From positions 1 through 64,000 of the forward strand of contig NZ_BLTG01000051.1 in NCBI RefSeq assembly GCF_017312405.1: a DNA stretch of 64,000 bases, in the 5' to 3' direction. The translations under genes were made by a program, and so were the position numbers. How positions within the stretch are numbered: the first letter of the stretch is position 1; the number at the start of each line of letters is the position of its first letter. Below, one piece after another: positions 52,184 through 61,559 of this stretch. The DNA is from Mycobacterium sp. PO1. Lineage in GTDB: Bacteria; Actinomycetota; Actinomycetes; Mycobacteriales; Mycobacteriaceae. Under the pieces are notes generated by a model. The model ran no database searches and was not told where the DNA came from. It worked only from the letters and a program-made list of their open reading frames with translations.

Positions 52184-53704
52184 CTAGTTCGCGGCCGAAG
52201 CCTTGCTGGGGCGGCGACGCCGGCGCCGGCGACCCGAGCTCGGCGCCTCACCCTGCTCGGGGGAGGCCCCGTCACCGCCGGTGGCCGCACTCGGTGCGCT
52301 CTGCTCGCCGCCTTCGGGGTGGTTGCCCACCGGCTTACCGCCCCGGGTGCGCCGCCGGCTGCGGTTCCGTCGGGCCGGCTTGTCCTCGGTGCTCTCGCCC
52401 GAGCTGCGCCGCGACGACTGGGTGCGGGTGCCCGTCGCCGAGCGGGTGCCGCTGGCGCTGCGCGCCTTGCCGACCGTGCCGCCGGCCTCGGCGGGGATGT
52501 TGAGCTCCTCGTACAGATGCGGCGAGCTCGAGTAGGTCTCCGCCGGATCGGGGGTGTCCAGCCCGAGCGCCTTGTCGATCATCGACCAGCGCGGCAGCTC
52601 GTCCCAGTCGACCAGCGTGACAGCGATGCCCGTCTTGCCGGCTCGTCCGGTGCGGCCGATGCGGTGCACGTAGGCCTGCTCGTCCTCGGGGATCTGGAAG
52701 TTGATGACATGGGTGATGTCGTCGATGTCGATACCGCGCGCCGCGACGTCCGTGGCCACGAGGACGTCCACCTCGCCCGTGCGGAACGACTTCAGCGCCT
52801 TCTCCCGGGCCCCCTGGCCCAGATCACCGTGGACCGCCCCCACCTTGAACCCGCGTTCGGCGAGCTCGTCGGCCACCTTCTGCGCGGTCCGCTTGGTGCG
52901 GGTGAAGATCATTGTCGCTCCGCGGCCCTCGGCCTGCAGGATGCGGCTGACCATCTCGACCTTGTCCAGAGCGTGGGCGCGGTACGCGAACTGCTCGGTG
53001 GTGTCGTGGGTGGCCGACGAGTGCGGGGCCTCGGCGCGGATGTGCGTCGGCTGACTCATGAACGTGCGGGCCAGCGTGATGATCGGATCCGGCATGGTCG
53101 CCGAGAACAGCATCGCCTGCCGCTTGTCGGGGATCTGCTTGAGGATGCGTTCGATGTCGGGCAGGAAGCCCAGGTCGAGCATCTCGTCGGCCTCGTCGAG
53201 GACCAGGGTCGAGAGCCCGCCCAGCTGCAGGTGACCCTGCTGGGCAAGGTCGAGCAGCCGGCCCGGCGTCCCGACGACGACGTCGACGCCCTTCTGCAGC
53301 GCCTCGATCTGCGGTTCGTAGGGGCGCCCGCCGTAGATGGCGGTCACCGTCAGCTTGCGGGTGTCATCGGCCATCAGGTACTTCGAGGCGCCGAGGAGAT
53401 CCTCGTAGACCTGGATGCACAGCTCGCGGGTCGGGACGACGACCAGGGCGCGCGGGATTCCGGTCAGCGGCCGGTCGCCGTCGGAGGAGATCCGGTGCAG
53501 CAGGGGCACGCCGAACGCGAAGGTCTTGCCCATACCGGTGCGGGCCTGGCCGATCAGGTCGTCGCCGGCCAGGGCCAGCGGCAACGTCAGCTCCTGGATG
53601 GCGAAGGGATGCTCGATGCCGCTCTCGGCGAGCGCGCGCACGATCTCGTCGCGGACGCCGAGCTGGGCGAAGGAGGGGTTGGGATGCGTGGTCACAGGGG
53701 TCAT
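52184..53704 (-). CDS. rhlE: DEAD-box RNA helicase RhlE
   Basis: The 506 residues contain the Q motif (PFAIQELTLPLAL), ARTGMGKT (54-61), PTRELCIQ, TPGRLLD, DEAD (VLDEADEMLDLGF), SAT, and HRIGRTGRAG. A ~130-residue C-terminal tail is rich in Ser, Arg and Lys, with RRNRSRRRTRGG and GRRRRRRR, likely for RNA binding. ATG 53704 (MTPVTTHPNPSF) resembles the Rv3211 start; TTG 53731 extends it by nine residues. Confidence 0.93.
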   Translation of the reverse strand: MTPVTTHPNPSFAQLGVRDEIVRALAESGIEHPFAIQELTLPLALAGDDLIGQARTGMGKTFAFGVPLLHRISSDGDRPLTGIPRALVVVPTRELCIQVYEDLLGASKYLMADDTRKLTVTAIYGGRPYEPQIEALQKGVDVVVGTPGRLLDLAQQGHLQLGGLSTLVLDEADEMLDLGFLPDIERILKQIPDKRQAMLFSATMPDPIITLARTFMSQPTHIRAEAPHSSATHDTTEQFAYRAHALDKVEMVSRILQAEGRGATMIFTRTKRTAQKVADELAERGFKVGAVHGDLGQGAREKALKSFRTGEVDVLVATDVAARGIDIDDITHVINFQIPEDEQAYVHRIGRTGRAGKTGIAVTLVDWDELPRWSMIDKALGLDTPDPAETYSSSPHLYEELNIPAEAGGTVGKARSASGTRSATGTRTQSSRRSSGESTEDKPARRNRSRRRTRGGKPVGNHPEGGEQSAPSAATGGDGASPEQGEAPSSGRRRRRRRPSKASAAN

Positions 53705-53954
53705 AGAGGTAGACGAAGCCTTTCGATTCAATCCTCATGCGGTTCACGCGCGCACGAGTAGAGAAGAGAACTTCGTCGGGCCCTGCACTGAGTGGGCGGG
53801 CCGCCGTCGTGCACGCACATTTCCAAGGTGTCTACGCGAAATGCGCCGACCTGACCTGGTTCGATCTGCCGACGTTCACGCCGACACCGCCACCCATGGT
53901 AGCTGGTCGCATCGCTCTTGGGTCCAGCCGGGCCGTGGCGGTTAGAGTTGGCCC

Positions 53955-54671
53955 ATGACTTCGACCCCGTCCGCGGCCGCCTCCACCGGATCCACGGGCG
54001 CCTCCACGGAAGCGTCGAAGGCCCCGACGGCGACCGCGGAGCACCCCGGTGTCATCGAGTTGTTCGCGTTGCTCGCCTACGGGGAGGTGGCGGCGTTCTA
54101 CCGACTGACCGACGAGGCGCGAATGGCCCCCAACCTGCGGGGGCGCATCAACATGGCCAGCATGGCGGCCGCCGAGATGAACCACTACGAGGTGCTGCGC
54201 GACGCGCTGGAGCGCCGCGGGGTCGACGTGGTCCCGGCGATGACGCGCTACGCGTCGGCGCTGGAGAACTACCACCGGCTCACCACGCCGAGCACGTGGC
54301 TGGAGGCGCTGGTCAAGACCTACGTCGGGGACGCGTTGGCCGCTGATTTCTACCTCGAGATCGCCGGGTCGATGCCCGGTGAGGTCGGCGACGTGATCCG
54401 CTCGGTGCTCTCGGAGACCGGGCACTCGCAGTTCGTCGTCGGCGAGGTCCGCGCCGCGGTCACCGCCAGCGACCGGCAACGGCACCGGCTGGCGTTGTGG
54501 TCGCGGCGCCTGCTCGGCGAGGCGATCACGCAGGCCCAGTACGTGCTGGCCGATCACGACGAGCTGGTGGACCTGGTGATGTCCGAGGGTGGCCTGTCAC
54601 AGATGACGGACTTCTTCGACAAACTGCAGAACACCCACCAGGCCCGGATGCGCGAGCTCGGGCTGGCCTGA
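53955..54671 (+). CDS. Ferritin-like fold protein (Rv3210c-like)
   Basis: The 238 residues have a Ser/Thr/Ala-rich leader (~1-28) and a four-helix bundle. Candidate metal residues are Glu/His in AYGEVAAFY, AAAEMNHYEVL, YLEIAGSM and ETGHSQFVVGE, arranged like tRNA hydroxylase MiaE and related diiron proteins. The substrate is unknown. ATG 53955. Tail to tail with the MmpS-like gene, 1 nt apart. Confidence 0.87.
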   Translation: MTSTPSAAASTGSTGASTEASKAPTATAEHPGVIELFALLAYGEVAAFYRLTDEARMAPNLRGRINMASMAAAEMNHYEVLRDALERRGVDVVPAMTRYASALENYHRLTTPSTWLEALVKTYVGDALAADFYLEIAGSMPGEVGDVIRSVLSETGHSQFVVGEVRAAVTASDRQRHRLALWSRRLLGEAITQAQYVLADHDELVDLVMSEGGLSQMTDFFDKLQNTHQARMRELGLA

Positions 54672-54672
54672 G

Positions 54673-55551
54673 CTACCGGGTGCAGTTGGTGATGATCGAG
54701 TTGCTGTTCTGCGAGGCGATCAGGTTCCCGCCGGCGTCGGTGATGCTGCAGTTGAGCTGACCCCGCACGCTGGTGGCGGTCACCGAACTCAACGTGACAC
54801 CCGGGTCCAGCACCACCGTCTTCGACCAGGGCAGCGCGACGTTCAACTCGGTTTGCAGCGCACCCTGCTGGTCGGTGTAGATGACGGTCACCAGGTCGAT
54901 GAGCTCGCGGTTGCCGGTCACCCGGTAGGTGATGGTGCCGGGAGCAGCGGCCGGCGCCGGGGCGGCCTGCGGGGGCGGCAGCAGCGACGGGGCGGCCGGC
55001 ACAGGCGACGGCGCCGGGGGAGCCTCGACGCTGGGCGTCACGGTGGTGATCGTCTCGGCGGGCAGCGACCGGGTCGGCGGTGCCGCCGCGCGCGGTGCCT
55101 GGCTGGGTGCCGGGGCGGCGCTCGAGGTGGCCAGCTGCGAGGTGACGGTCGCCGAGACCGACCCGCTGTCGCCGCCGCTGAGGATGAGACTGGTGGCGAT
55201 GACCGCGACGAACAGCACGGCGCCCGCGACGCCGCCGATCCACATCCAGCGGCGGTCGATGTGGGACTCGTCGATCTCGTCGTCGTCTGGGTCGTACCCG
55301 TCGTACCCGTCGTCCCCGTCGTCGTAGTCCCGGTAGCCGTCGTCGTAACGGTCGTAATCCTCGGGCGCGTAGGGGTCGTATCCGTCGTCGAGATAGCGCG
55401 GGTACACGTCGGTGTCCCGGTCCGCATCGGGGCCGGCGCCGTACGGCCCGTCGACGTCCTCGAAGTCCCGTGTGCCGGTCCCGGTGCGGTAACGGATCCG
55501 CTCCGTGGGCGTCAGAGAGTACGGCGATTGTGCGGTGTACGGCCTGTTCAT
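54673..55551 (-). CDS. MmpS-like membrane protein with acidic Asp/Tyr-rich cytoplasmic domain
   Basis: The 292 residues comprise a cytoplasmic N terminus rich in DYDRYDDGYRDYDDG-type repeats (~55-92), one helix (~102-124), a Pro/Ala/Ser linker (~130-205) and a C-terminal MmpS-type domain (~206-292, TYRVTGNRELIDLVTVIYTDQQG, LPWSKTV, two Cys). Positional homologue of Rv3209, which is much shorter. No MmpL partner is adjacent. It may serve in envelope transport or as a scaffold. ATG 55551. Confidence 0.83.
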   Translation of the reverse strand: MNRPYTAQSPYSLTPTERIRYRTGTGTRDFEDVDGPYGAGPDADRDTDVYPRYLDDGYDPYAPEDYDRYDDGYRDYDDGDDGYDGYDPDDDEIDESHIDRRWMWIGGVAGAVLFVAVIATSLILSGGDSGSVSATVTSQLATSSAAPAPSQAPRAAAPPTRSLPAETITTVTPSVEAPPAPSPVPAAPSLLPPPQAAPAPAAAPGTITYRVTGNRELIDLVTVIYTDQQGALQTELNVALPWSKTVVLDPGVTLSSVTATSVRGQLNCSITDAGGNLIASQNSNSIITNCTR

Positions 55552-55786
55552 GCAGCTGTCCCAGTCGTCTCGTGCGTGTGCCGGGGCTGATGCTATCGAG
55601 GCTCAAGTGACGGATGAGGCTGACGCGCCTCGCGCGCGGTCACGGTCGGGACTCGGTTCGATAGCCCCCGTGTCGCGGCGGTCGCAGCAGTGTTCGCTGA
55701 CCGCGAAGGTCCCGGCGCGGCGCGCGCCGCCCGGCGTCGATTAGCCTTCCTGCTGAGACACGAGCAGACGACAGAAGGGTGCTCAC

Positions 55787-56047
55787 GTGGAGGTCAAGAT
55801 CGGTGTCACCGACAGCCCGCGCGAACTGATCCTCAACAGCGCGCAGACACCGGCGGAGGTGGAGAAGGCGGTCGGCGACGCGCTGGCCGCCGCATCGGGC
55901 GTGTTGGCCTTGACCGACGAGAAGGGGCGACGCTTCATCGTGCAGGCCGCGCGCATCGCCTACGTCGAGATCGGTGCGGCCGACGCGCGGCGCATCGGAT
56001 TCGGGGTCGGCGCGGCGGCCGCCGACGCGGCCAATTCCGCCGGCTGA
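55787..56047 (+). CDS. DUF3107 protein (TB9.4/Rv3208A-like)
   Basis: The 86 residues start MEVKIGVTDSPRELILNSAQTP and include EKGRRFIVQAARIAYVEIG, the whole of the DUF3107 family. It is a small cytosolic ATP-binding-like fold of unknown role, conserved across actinobacteria. GTG 55787 follows AGAAGGG. It is convergent with fasR across a strong hairpin. Confidence 0.9.
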   Translation: MEVKIGVTDSPRELILNSAQTPAEVEKAVGDALAAASGVLALTDEKGRRFIVQAARIAYVEIGAADARRIGFGVGAAAADAANSAG

Positions 56048-56062
56048 GGCCATCTCAGCGCA

Positions 56063-56105
56063 CGAACGGCATTCCCTGCAGCCCAGCTGCGCGGAATGCC
56101 GTTCG
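56063..56105. terminator. Hairpin terminator between TB9.4 and fasR genes
   Basis: CGAACGGCATTCC and GGAATGCCGTTCG are exact complements separated by 17 nt. It lies between convergent genes. Confidence 0.75.
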
Positions 56106-56154
56106 CGCGTCGGGCCGTTCGCATCCGACCCGCGGAGGTCAGGACCGGCTCAGA

Positions 56155-56835
56155 TCAGGACCGGGTCAGCGGCACGTGTGACAACCCGCCCCAGATGAAC
56201 TGGACGGTGCCCTCCACGGCGTCGTCCTTGTCGATCGGGCGCTCGTTGTTGAGCCAGTAGCGGGCGGAGTCGACGCTGATGCTGACCAGGCCGACCGCGA
56301 TCATCCGGGCGCGATGCGGTTCGAGCCCGGAATCGTGGCTGATCAGGTCGAACACCGCGTCGGTGCACGATTCGGTGGCCACCTTGACCTGGGCGGCCAC
56401 CTGCGGCTCGGTGACGTAGTCGTTCTCGAAGATCAGCCGATACCCCTGGCTGTCGTGCTCGATGAAATCGAAGAACGCCTGCACTGCGGCCCGGACCCGT
56501 TGCCGGTTGTCGGTGGTGGTCCGCAGCGCTTGGCGCACGCCGGAGACCAGGTTGTCCACGTGGCGCGCCAACACCGCCAGATACAGCTCGACTTTCGACG
56601 AGAAGTGCTGGTAGAGCACCGGTTTGCTGACACCGGCACGGTCGGCGATCTCATCCATACCTGCGGCGTGATAGCCGCGGTCGACGAACACCTCGCTGGC
56701 CGCGGCCAGTAACTGACCCCGGCGCTCGTCGCGGGGCAACCGGTTGCCGCGGCGGGCGCCGCCGGCGCTGGGCAGCCCGGTGCCAGTGGCGGGCTGACCC
56801 CCTCGCCGCTGCGCCGTCTTGGCAAGATCTCTCAT
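56155..56835 (-). CDS. fasR: TetR-family regulator FasR
   Basis: Homologue of Rv3208, which activates the fas-acpS fatty acid synthase operon and senses long-chain acyl-CoA. The 226 residues have a basic N-terminal tail (~1-35), a helix-turn-helix (~37-85, GMDEIADRAGVSKPVLYQHFSSKVELYLAV) and a C-terminal acyl-effector domain. ATG 56835 (MRDLAKTAQRR). The TB9.4 gene lies next to it as in M. tuberculosis. Confidence 0.92.
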   Translation of the reverse strand: MRDLAKTAQRRGGQPATGTGLPSAGGARRGNRLPRDERRGQLLAAASEVFVDRGYHAAGMDEIADRAGVSKPVLYQHFSSKVELYLAVLARHVDNLVSGVRQALRTTTDNRQRVRAAVQAFFDFIEHDSQGYRLIFENDYVTEPQVAAQVKVATESCTDAVFDLISHDSGLEPHRARMIAVGLVSISVDSARYWLNNERPIDKDDAVEGTVQFIWGGLSHVPLTRS

Positions 56836-57000
56836 CAGAACCTCGAGTCCTGCCGGCGCGACCGGCACGGTGAATTCGCTTCGCACTGACACTACTACCG
56901 TCACGGGGACCTTCGCGGAAGGGCGGGTCCGGCCTGCCCAGCGTGCCGGGCGGTGGCGCGCCGGGAGAGGAAGTCCGTTGACCTGTGTCATCCTGTTTCG

Positions 57001-58059
57001 GTGACCTACGACTCCCGCTCGCGAGGAGGGCAAACGGGTCCGGAGCATCGCGGGGGCGGTCGCGTCCCCGTGCTCCGCGATGAGTGGCGCGAGCCCCTTC
57101 GCGCCCAGCGCGACCCGCTGGCTGAAGCGTCGGGCCGGGTCAGGTCCAATCGCGACGAGCGCAAACGCTGGCGCAAGCAGACCTGGATCGGTCGCTTCGT
57201 GTCCACCTACGGCTGGCGGGCCTACGCGCTGCCGGTGTTGGTCGTGCTGACCGCGGTGGTGCTCTATCAGACCATCACCGGGACCTCGGCGCCGCGCGCT
57301 CTCGAGGAGGAAGGCCCCGTCCAGGGCCCGCCGACGATCGGGGTGCCCAGCACCGCCATCATCGGCGCACCGCCCAAGGGCCTGACCGAATTCGACGCCA
57401 ACCTGCCCACCGGGATCCTGCCCGACGGCGGCCCCTTCACCCCGATGGGGGCGGGCACCTGGCGCGTCGTGCCCGGCGGGACACCGCAGGTGGGGGAGGG
57501 CACCACGAAGGTGTTCACCTACACCGTCGAGGTCGAAGACGGCGTCGACACCACCAGCTACGGCGGCGACGAGGGGTTCGCCCGGATGGTCAGCGAGACG
57601 CTGGCCAACCCGAAGAGCTGGACCCACAACCCCCAGTTCGCGTTCGTCCGCACGGATGCGGCCTCCGGGGTCCAGCCGGACTTCCGGGTATCGCTGACCT
57701 CCCCGATGACGGTGCGGGAAGCCTGCGGCTATGACATCCAGCTCGAGGCGTCCTGCTACAACCCGGTGTACCAAGGACAGCCGCGGGTGCTGCTCAACGA
57801 AGCCCGCTGGGTGCGCGGGGCGGTGCCCTTCCAGGGCGACATCGGCTCCTACCGGCAGTACCTGATCAACCACGAGGTCGGCCACGCGATCGGGTACCAG
57901 CGCCACGAGCAGTGCGCCGAAGACGGTGAGCTGGCGCCGGTGATGATGCAGCAGACGTTCTCCACCAGTAACAACGACGCAGCGCGCTTCGACCCCGGCA
58001 CGGTTACCGCCGACGGCAAGACCTGCCGCTTCAACCCCTGGCCGTACCCCATCGCCTGA
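57001..58059 (+). CDS. DUF3152 membrane-anchored putative zinc metalloprotease (Rv3207c-like)
   Basis: The 352 residues have a basic cytoplasmic N terminus (~1-75), one helix (~79-98, YALPVLVVLTAVVLYQTI) and a secreted catalytic domain with HEVGHAIGYQRH (HExxHxxGxxH type, His291, His295, His302). Cysteines near 240-250 and 305-345 may form disulfides. Substrate unknown. GTG 57001. Divergent from fasR and upstream of moeZ. Confidence 0.88.
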   Translation: MTYDSRSRGGQTGPEHRGGGRVPVLRDEWREPLRAQRDPLAEASGRVRSNRDERKRWRKQTWIGRFVSTYGWRAYALPVLVVLTAVVLYQTITGTSAPRALEEEGPVQGPPTIGVPSTAIIGAPPKGLTEFDANLPTGILPDGGPFTPMGAGTWRVVPGGTPQVGEGTTKVFTYTVEVEDGVDTTSYGGDEGFARMVSETLANPKSWTHNPQFAFVRTDAASGVQPDFRVSLTSPMTVREACGYDIQLEASCYNPVYQGQPRVLLNEARWVRGAVPFQGDIGSYRQYLINHEVGHAIGYQRHEQCAEDGELAPVMMQQTFSTSNNDAARFDPGTVTADGKTCRFNPWPYPIA

Positions 58060-58232
58060 CCTGTTCTTCGTCTGCTGTTCCGCGAGCGCGGGTTTGTCCG
58101 GCGGCGCGCCGGAAATCCTGGACCTCAGCGCGCCCTCGATGGCCCTGAGCACGCGGGAAGTGCCAGACCCTCGTTGCTGTTGAATCACGTACCTGCTGAG
58201 ATGATGGCAAGAGCCAACCAAGGAGATATTCG

Positions 58233-59426
58233 GTGTCAACACCGCTGCCGCCGCTGGTAGAGCCCGCGGCTGAGCTCACCCGTGAAGAGGTGGCCCGCTA
58301 CAGCCGCCACCTGATCATCCCGGACCTCGGTCTGGACGGGCAGAAGCGACTGAAGAACGCGCGCGTGCTGGTGATCGGCGCCGGCGGACTCGGTTCGCCG
58401 ACCCTGCTCTACCTGGCCGCCGCGGGCGTCGGGACGATCGGCATCGTCGAGTTCGACGAGGTCGACGAATCCAACCTGCAGCGCCAGATCATTCACGGCC
58501 AGTCCGACATCGGCCGGCCCAAGGCCCAGAGCGCCCGCGACTCGATCCTGGAGGTCAACCCGCTCGTCGAGGTGCGGCTGCACGAGTTCCGCCTCGAGCC
58601 CGACCGCGCGGTGAACCTGTTCAAGCAGTACGACCTGATCCTCGACGGCACCGACAACTTCGCCACCCGATACCTGGTCAACGACGCCGCGGTGCTGGCG
58701 GGCAAGCCGTACGTGTGGGGCTCGATCTACCGGTTCGAGGGCCAGGTGTCGGTGTTCTGGGAGGACGCGCCGGCCGATGAGGACGGCAATGAACGCGGCC
58801 TGAACTACCGCGACCTCTACCCGGAGCCGCCGCCACCGGGAATGGTGCCGTCGTGCGCCGAGGGCGGCGTGCTGGGCATTCTGTGTGCGTCGATCGCGTC
58901 GGTGATGGGCACCGAGGCGATCAAGCTGATCACCGGCATCGGCGACCCACTGCTGGGCCGGCTCATGGTCTACGACGCGCTGGACATGACGTATCGCACG
59001 ATCAAGATCCGCAAGGATCCCTCGACCCCGAAGATCACCGAGCTGATCGACTACGAGGAATTCTGCGGCGTCATGACCGACGAGGCCTCCGAAGCCGTGC
59101 TCGACTCCACCGTCACGCCGCGCGAGCTGCGCGAACTGCTGGATTCCGGCAAGAAGTACGCCCTGATCGACGTACGGGAACCGGTGGAGTGGGACATCAA
59201 CCGCATCGACGGCGCCGAGCTGATCCCGAAGTCGGCCATCGAGACCGGCGACGGTCTGGCCAAGCTGCCTCAGGATCGGGTGCCGGTGCTGTACTGCAAG
59301 ACCGGGGTGCGCTCGGCCGAGGCGCTGGCGGTCATCAAGAAGGCTGGGTTCACCGATGCCATGCATCTGCAGGGCGGGATCGTGGCCTGGGCCAAGCAAC
59401 TCGAACCCGACATGGTGATGTACTAA
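58233..59426 (+). CDS. moeZ: Adenylyltransferase/sulfurtransferase MoeZ
   Basis: Activates sulfur-carrier proteins (MoaD, CysO and others) and supplies sulfur for molybdopterin and cysteine synthesis. The 397 residues have a ThiF-type adenylation domain (GAGGLGSP 49-56; conserved Cys in MVPSCAEGGV) and a C-terminal rhodanese domain (~290-397) with Cys355 in LYCKTGVRSAE. No CxxC zinc pairs were noticed, consistent with the mycobacterial form. GTG 58233 follows AAGGAGAT. Homologue of Rv3206c. Confidence 0.94.
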   Translation: MSTPLPPLVEPAAELTREEVARYSRHLIIPDLGLDGQKRLKNARVLVIGAGGLGSPTLLYLAAAGVGTIGIVEFDEVDESNLQRQIIHGQSDIGRPKAQSARDSILEVNPLVEVRLHEFRLEPDRAVNLFKQYDLILDGTDNFATRYLVNDAAVLAGKPYVWGSIYRFEGQVSVFWEDAPADEDGNERGLNYRDLYPEPPPPGMVPSCAEGGVLGILCASIASVMGTEAIKLITGIGDPLLGRLMVYDALDMTYRTIKIRKDPSTPKITELIDYEEFCGVMTDEASEAVLDSTVTPRELRELLDSGKKYALIDVREPVEWDINRIDGAELIPKSAIETGDGLAKLPQDRVPVLYCKTGVRSAEALAVIKKAGFTDAMHLQGGIVAWAKQLEPDMVMY

Positions 59427-59462
59427 CGCTGGGTTCGCCCCTGCTGCGCTTAGGCTGTTTCG

Positions 59463-60317
59463 GTGACCGCCGAGCGCCCGCCCGATCATGTGCTTGCGGC
59501 GTTTGGGCTGTCCGGGGTGCGCCCGGCGCCCCTCGGCTCGAGCTGGGAAGGCGGCTGGCGTTGCGGCGAAGTGGTGCTCTCCCTGGTCGCCGACCACGCG
59601 CGCGCCGCGTGGTCGGCCAAGGTCCGGGAGACGCTCTTCGTCGACGGGGTGCGGCTGGCCAGGCCGGTTCGGTCCACCGACGGCCGATACGTCGTCGCCG
59701 GCTGGCGCGCCGACACCTACGTCGCCGGTACGCCTGAACCGCGCCACGACGAGGTGGTCTCGGCCGCGGTGCGACTGCACGAGGCGACGGCCAAACTGGA
59801 GCGGCCGCGGTTCCTGACCCAACCGCCGGTGGCGCCGTGGGCCGACGTGGACGTGTTCATCGCCGCCGACCGGGCGGCCTGGGAGGAGCGGCCCCTGCAT
59901 GCGCTCCCGCCCGGAGCGCGGGTGGCCCCCGGCACCGCCGACGGAGAGAAGTCCGTCGAGTTGATCAACCAGCTTGCCGCCCTGCGCCGTCCCACCAAGA
60001 GCCCCAGCCAGCTGGTGCACGGTGACCTCTACGGCACCGTGCTTTTCGCGGGCAGCGCCGCGCCCGGCATCACCGACATCACGCCGTACTGGCGCCCGCC
60101 CGCGTGGGCGGCGGGCGTCGTCGTCGTCGACGCGCTGTCGTGGGGTGGTGCCGACGACGGACTCATCGAGCGCTGGGCGCCGCTGCCCGAGTGGCCGCAG
60201 ATGTTGTTACGCGCGTTGATGTTCCGGCTGGCGGTACACGCCCTGCATCCGCGCGCGACCGCGGCGGCGTTCCCGGGTCTCGCCCGCACCGCGGCGCTGG
60301 TCCGGTTGGCGCTGTAG
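59463..60317 (+). CDS. TIGR02569-family phosphotransferase-like protein (Rv3205c)
   Basis: The 284 residues look like a reduced aminoglycoside-phosphotransferase fold: SSWEGGWRCGEVVL near the N terminus and LVHGDLYGTVLF (~179-190), followed by ITDITPYWRPPAWAAGVVVVDALSW in place of the usual DFG-type loop. Conserved next to moeZ in actinobacteria. GTG 59463. The substrate is unknown. Confidence 0.88.
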   Translation: MTAERPPDHVLAAFGLSGVRPAPLGSSWEGGWRCGEVVLSLVADHARAAWSAKVRETLFVDGVRLARPVRSTDGRYVVAGWRADTYVAGTPEPRHDEVVSAAVRLHEATAKLERPRFLTQPPVAPWADVDVFIAADRAAWEERPLHALPPGARVAPGTADGEKSVELINQLAALRRPTKSPSQLVHGDLYGTVLFAGSAAPGITDITPYWRPPAWAAGVVVVDALSWGGADDGLIERWAPLPEWPQMLLRALMFRLAVHALHPRATAAAFPGLARTAALVRLAL

Positions 60318-60412
60318 CGGCGCGGGCGCGTCGGGTCAGCACTCTCGGTCGCGAACGTGCATTCCCTGTCGTGGTGCAGCGCGTTCGACTACCGAGGGTG
60401 CACTCTCGCGGT

Positions 60413-60709
60413 TCAGAAGCTGTGTCGGCACTCGCCGAGCGGAATGCGGCCGTCGCGGGTGAGCACACCCTCGGCGCGGAGCAGTTCCAGTTGCCGGCTG
60501 TGCAGATGCGGCGCCGGTTTCCCCGACGCCGGCACCACCCGGTGCCAGGGCAGGTCAGCGGAATCGGTGCGCATGATCCACCCGACGATGCGGGGGCTGG
60601 AAAGGCCTGCGGCGGTGGCGATGTCACCATAGGTCACCACCTTGCCCGACGGCACCGCGGCGACGAGTGCGCGTACCGTCTCGACCTGCTCTTCGGTGAT
60701 GGCCGCCAC
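60413..60709 (-). CDS. Alkyltransferase-like protein (ATL)
   Basis: The 98 residues match the DNA-binding domain of O6-alkylguanine-DNA alkyltransferases, but the active-site PCHR is PWHR (Trp55 in LPWHRVVP). ATLs bind O6-alkylguanine without repairing it and hand the lesion to nucleotide excision repair. The helix-turn-helix GDIATAAGLSSPRIVGWIM carries the Arg finger. GTG 60709 lies 2 nt after the lipV stop. Homologue of Rv3204. Confidence 0.9.
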   Translation of the reverse strand: MAAITEEQVETVRALVAAVPSGKVVTYGDIATAAGLSSPRIVGWIMRTDSADLPWHRVVPASGKPAPHLHSRQLELLRAEGVLTRDGRIPLGECRHSF

Positions 60710-60711
60710 GG

Positions 60712-61491
60712 TCAGCTCAGATGATCGCGGACCAGCGCGGCGGTGTCCGCGGGCATCGCCTGGGCGACCATGTGATCGCAATCCCACTCCAGCAGCTGGA
60801 AATCGGAGCCGAGTCGTTCGGAGAGGCCGGCGATCAGCGCGTCGGTGGCGTAGGGCGGTCGAACCTTCTTCGCCCGTACCAGCGTGGTGCGTATTCCGGT
60901 GGGAGGCAGAACGACCGGGCGCGCCAACTCACTCCAGTAGGACAGCATCGCCGGAATGCTGATCCGCCACCCGCTGCGGCCGTTGGGTAGCGCCACGAGG
61001 TGCTCGTCGAGCTCGCGCTCCACCTCGGAGGGCTCGACCTCACCCCAGGAACCGTCCACCTTCTCCGCACGGGCCTCGTCGCGGTCGGTGTAGTCCGGGG
61101 AGTCGAACATGGCGTCGGCGACGTCACGCATCCGGTCACCGTCGAGGCCGACGGCGGGGTCCAGCAACACCAGCCCGGCCACCAGGTCGGGCCGGGCCGC
61201 AGCGAGATTGAGCGCTATCGCGCCACCGAACGAGTGGCCGACCACCACGGCCGGCTCACCGCCGCCACCGTCGAGCAGGGCGGTCAGGGCGCTGACGTTC
61301 TGGTCGATGGTCCACGGCGCCGCCCACGTCGAACGGCCGTGCCCGATCAGATCCGGGGCCGCGATGGAGAGATCGGCGAGGAACCGCTGGGCCAGCGTCA
61401 TCCAGCGCTGACCGTGCCCGGTCAGTCCGTGGATCGCCAGAACCTGGGCCGGGCGGTTCGGACCGAAATGGTGCACGTTCAGATCGCTCAC
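60712..61491 (-). CDS. lipV: Alpha/beta hydrolase LipV
   Basis: Serine esterase/lipase of the Lip family. The 259 residues have the oxyanion region HGLTGHGQRW (21-30), nucleophile Ser87 in VVGHSFGGAI and a likely catalytic His in WDCDHMVAQ near the C terminus. No signal peptide. GTG 61491. Divergent from adnA with 68 bp between starts. Homologue of Rv3203; its natural substrate is not known to me. Confidence 0.9.
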   Translation of the reverse strand: MSDLNVHHFGPNRPAQVLAIHGLTGHGQRWMTLAQRFLADLSIAAPDLIGHGRSTWAAPWTIDQNVSALTALLDGGGGEPAVVVGHSFGGAIALNLAAARPDLVAGLVLLDPAVGLDGDRMRDVADAMFDSPDYTDRDEARAEKVDGSWGEVEPSEVERELDEHLVALPNGRSGWRISIPAMLSYWSELARPVVLPPTGIRTTLVRAKKVRPPYATDALIAGLSERLGSDFQLLEWDCDHMVAQAMPADTAALVRDHLS

Positions 61492-61559
61492 CGGGTCGAT
61501 GCTGCCAGGCTCTGCGCCGGCCGGCCAAGTCTGTCGGTGCCCCGTGATGTCATTCCGTC

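Noticed and set aside
54853..55590. Plus-strand open frame of 245 codons antisense to the MmpS-like gene
   Set aside because: Its Val/Arg/Gly-rich translation is the usual shadow of a GC-rich Asp/Pro/Ala coding region; the minus-strand protein has a recognisable domain and membrane helix.
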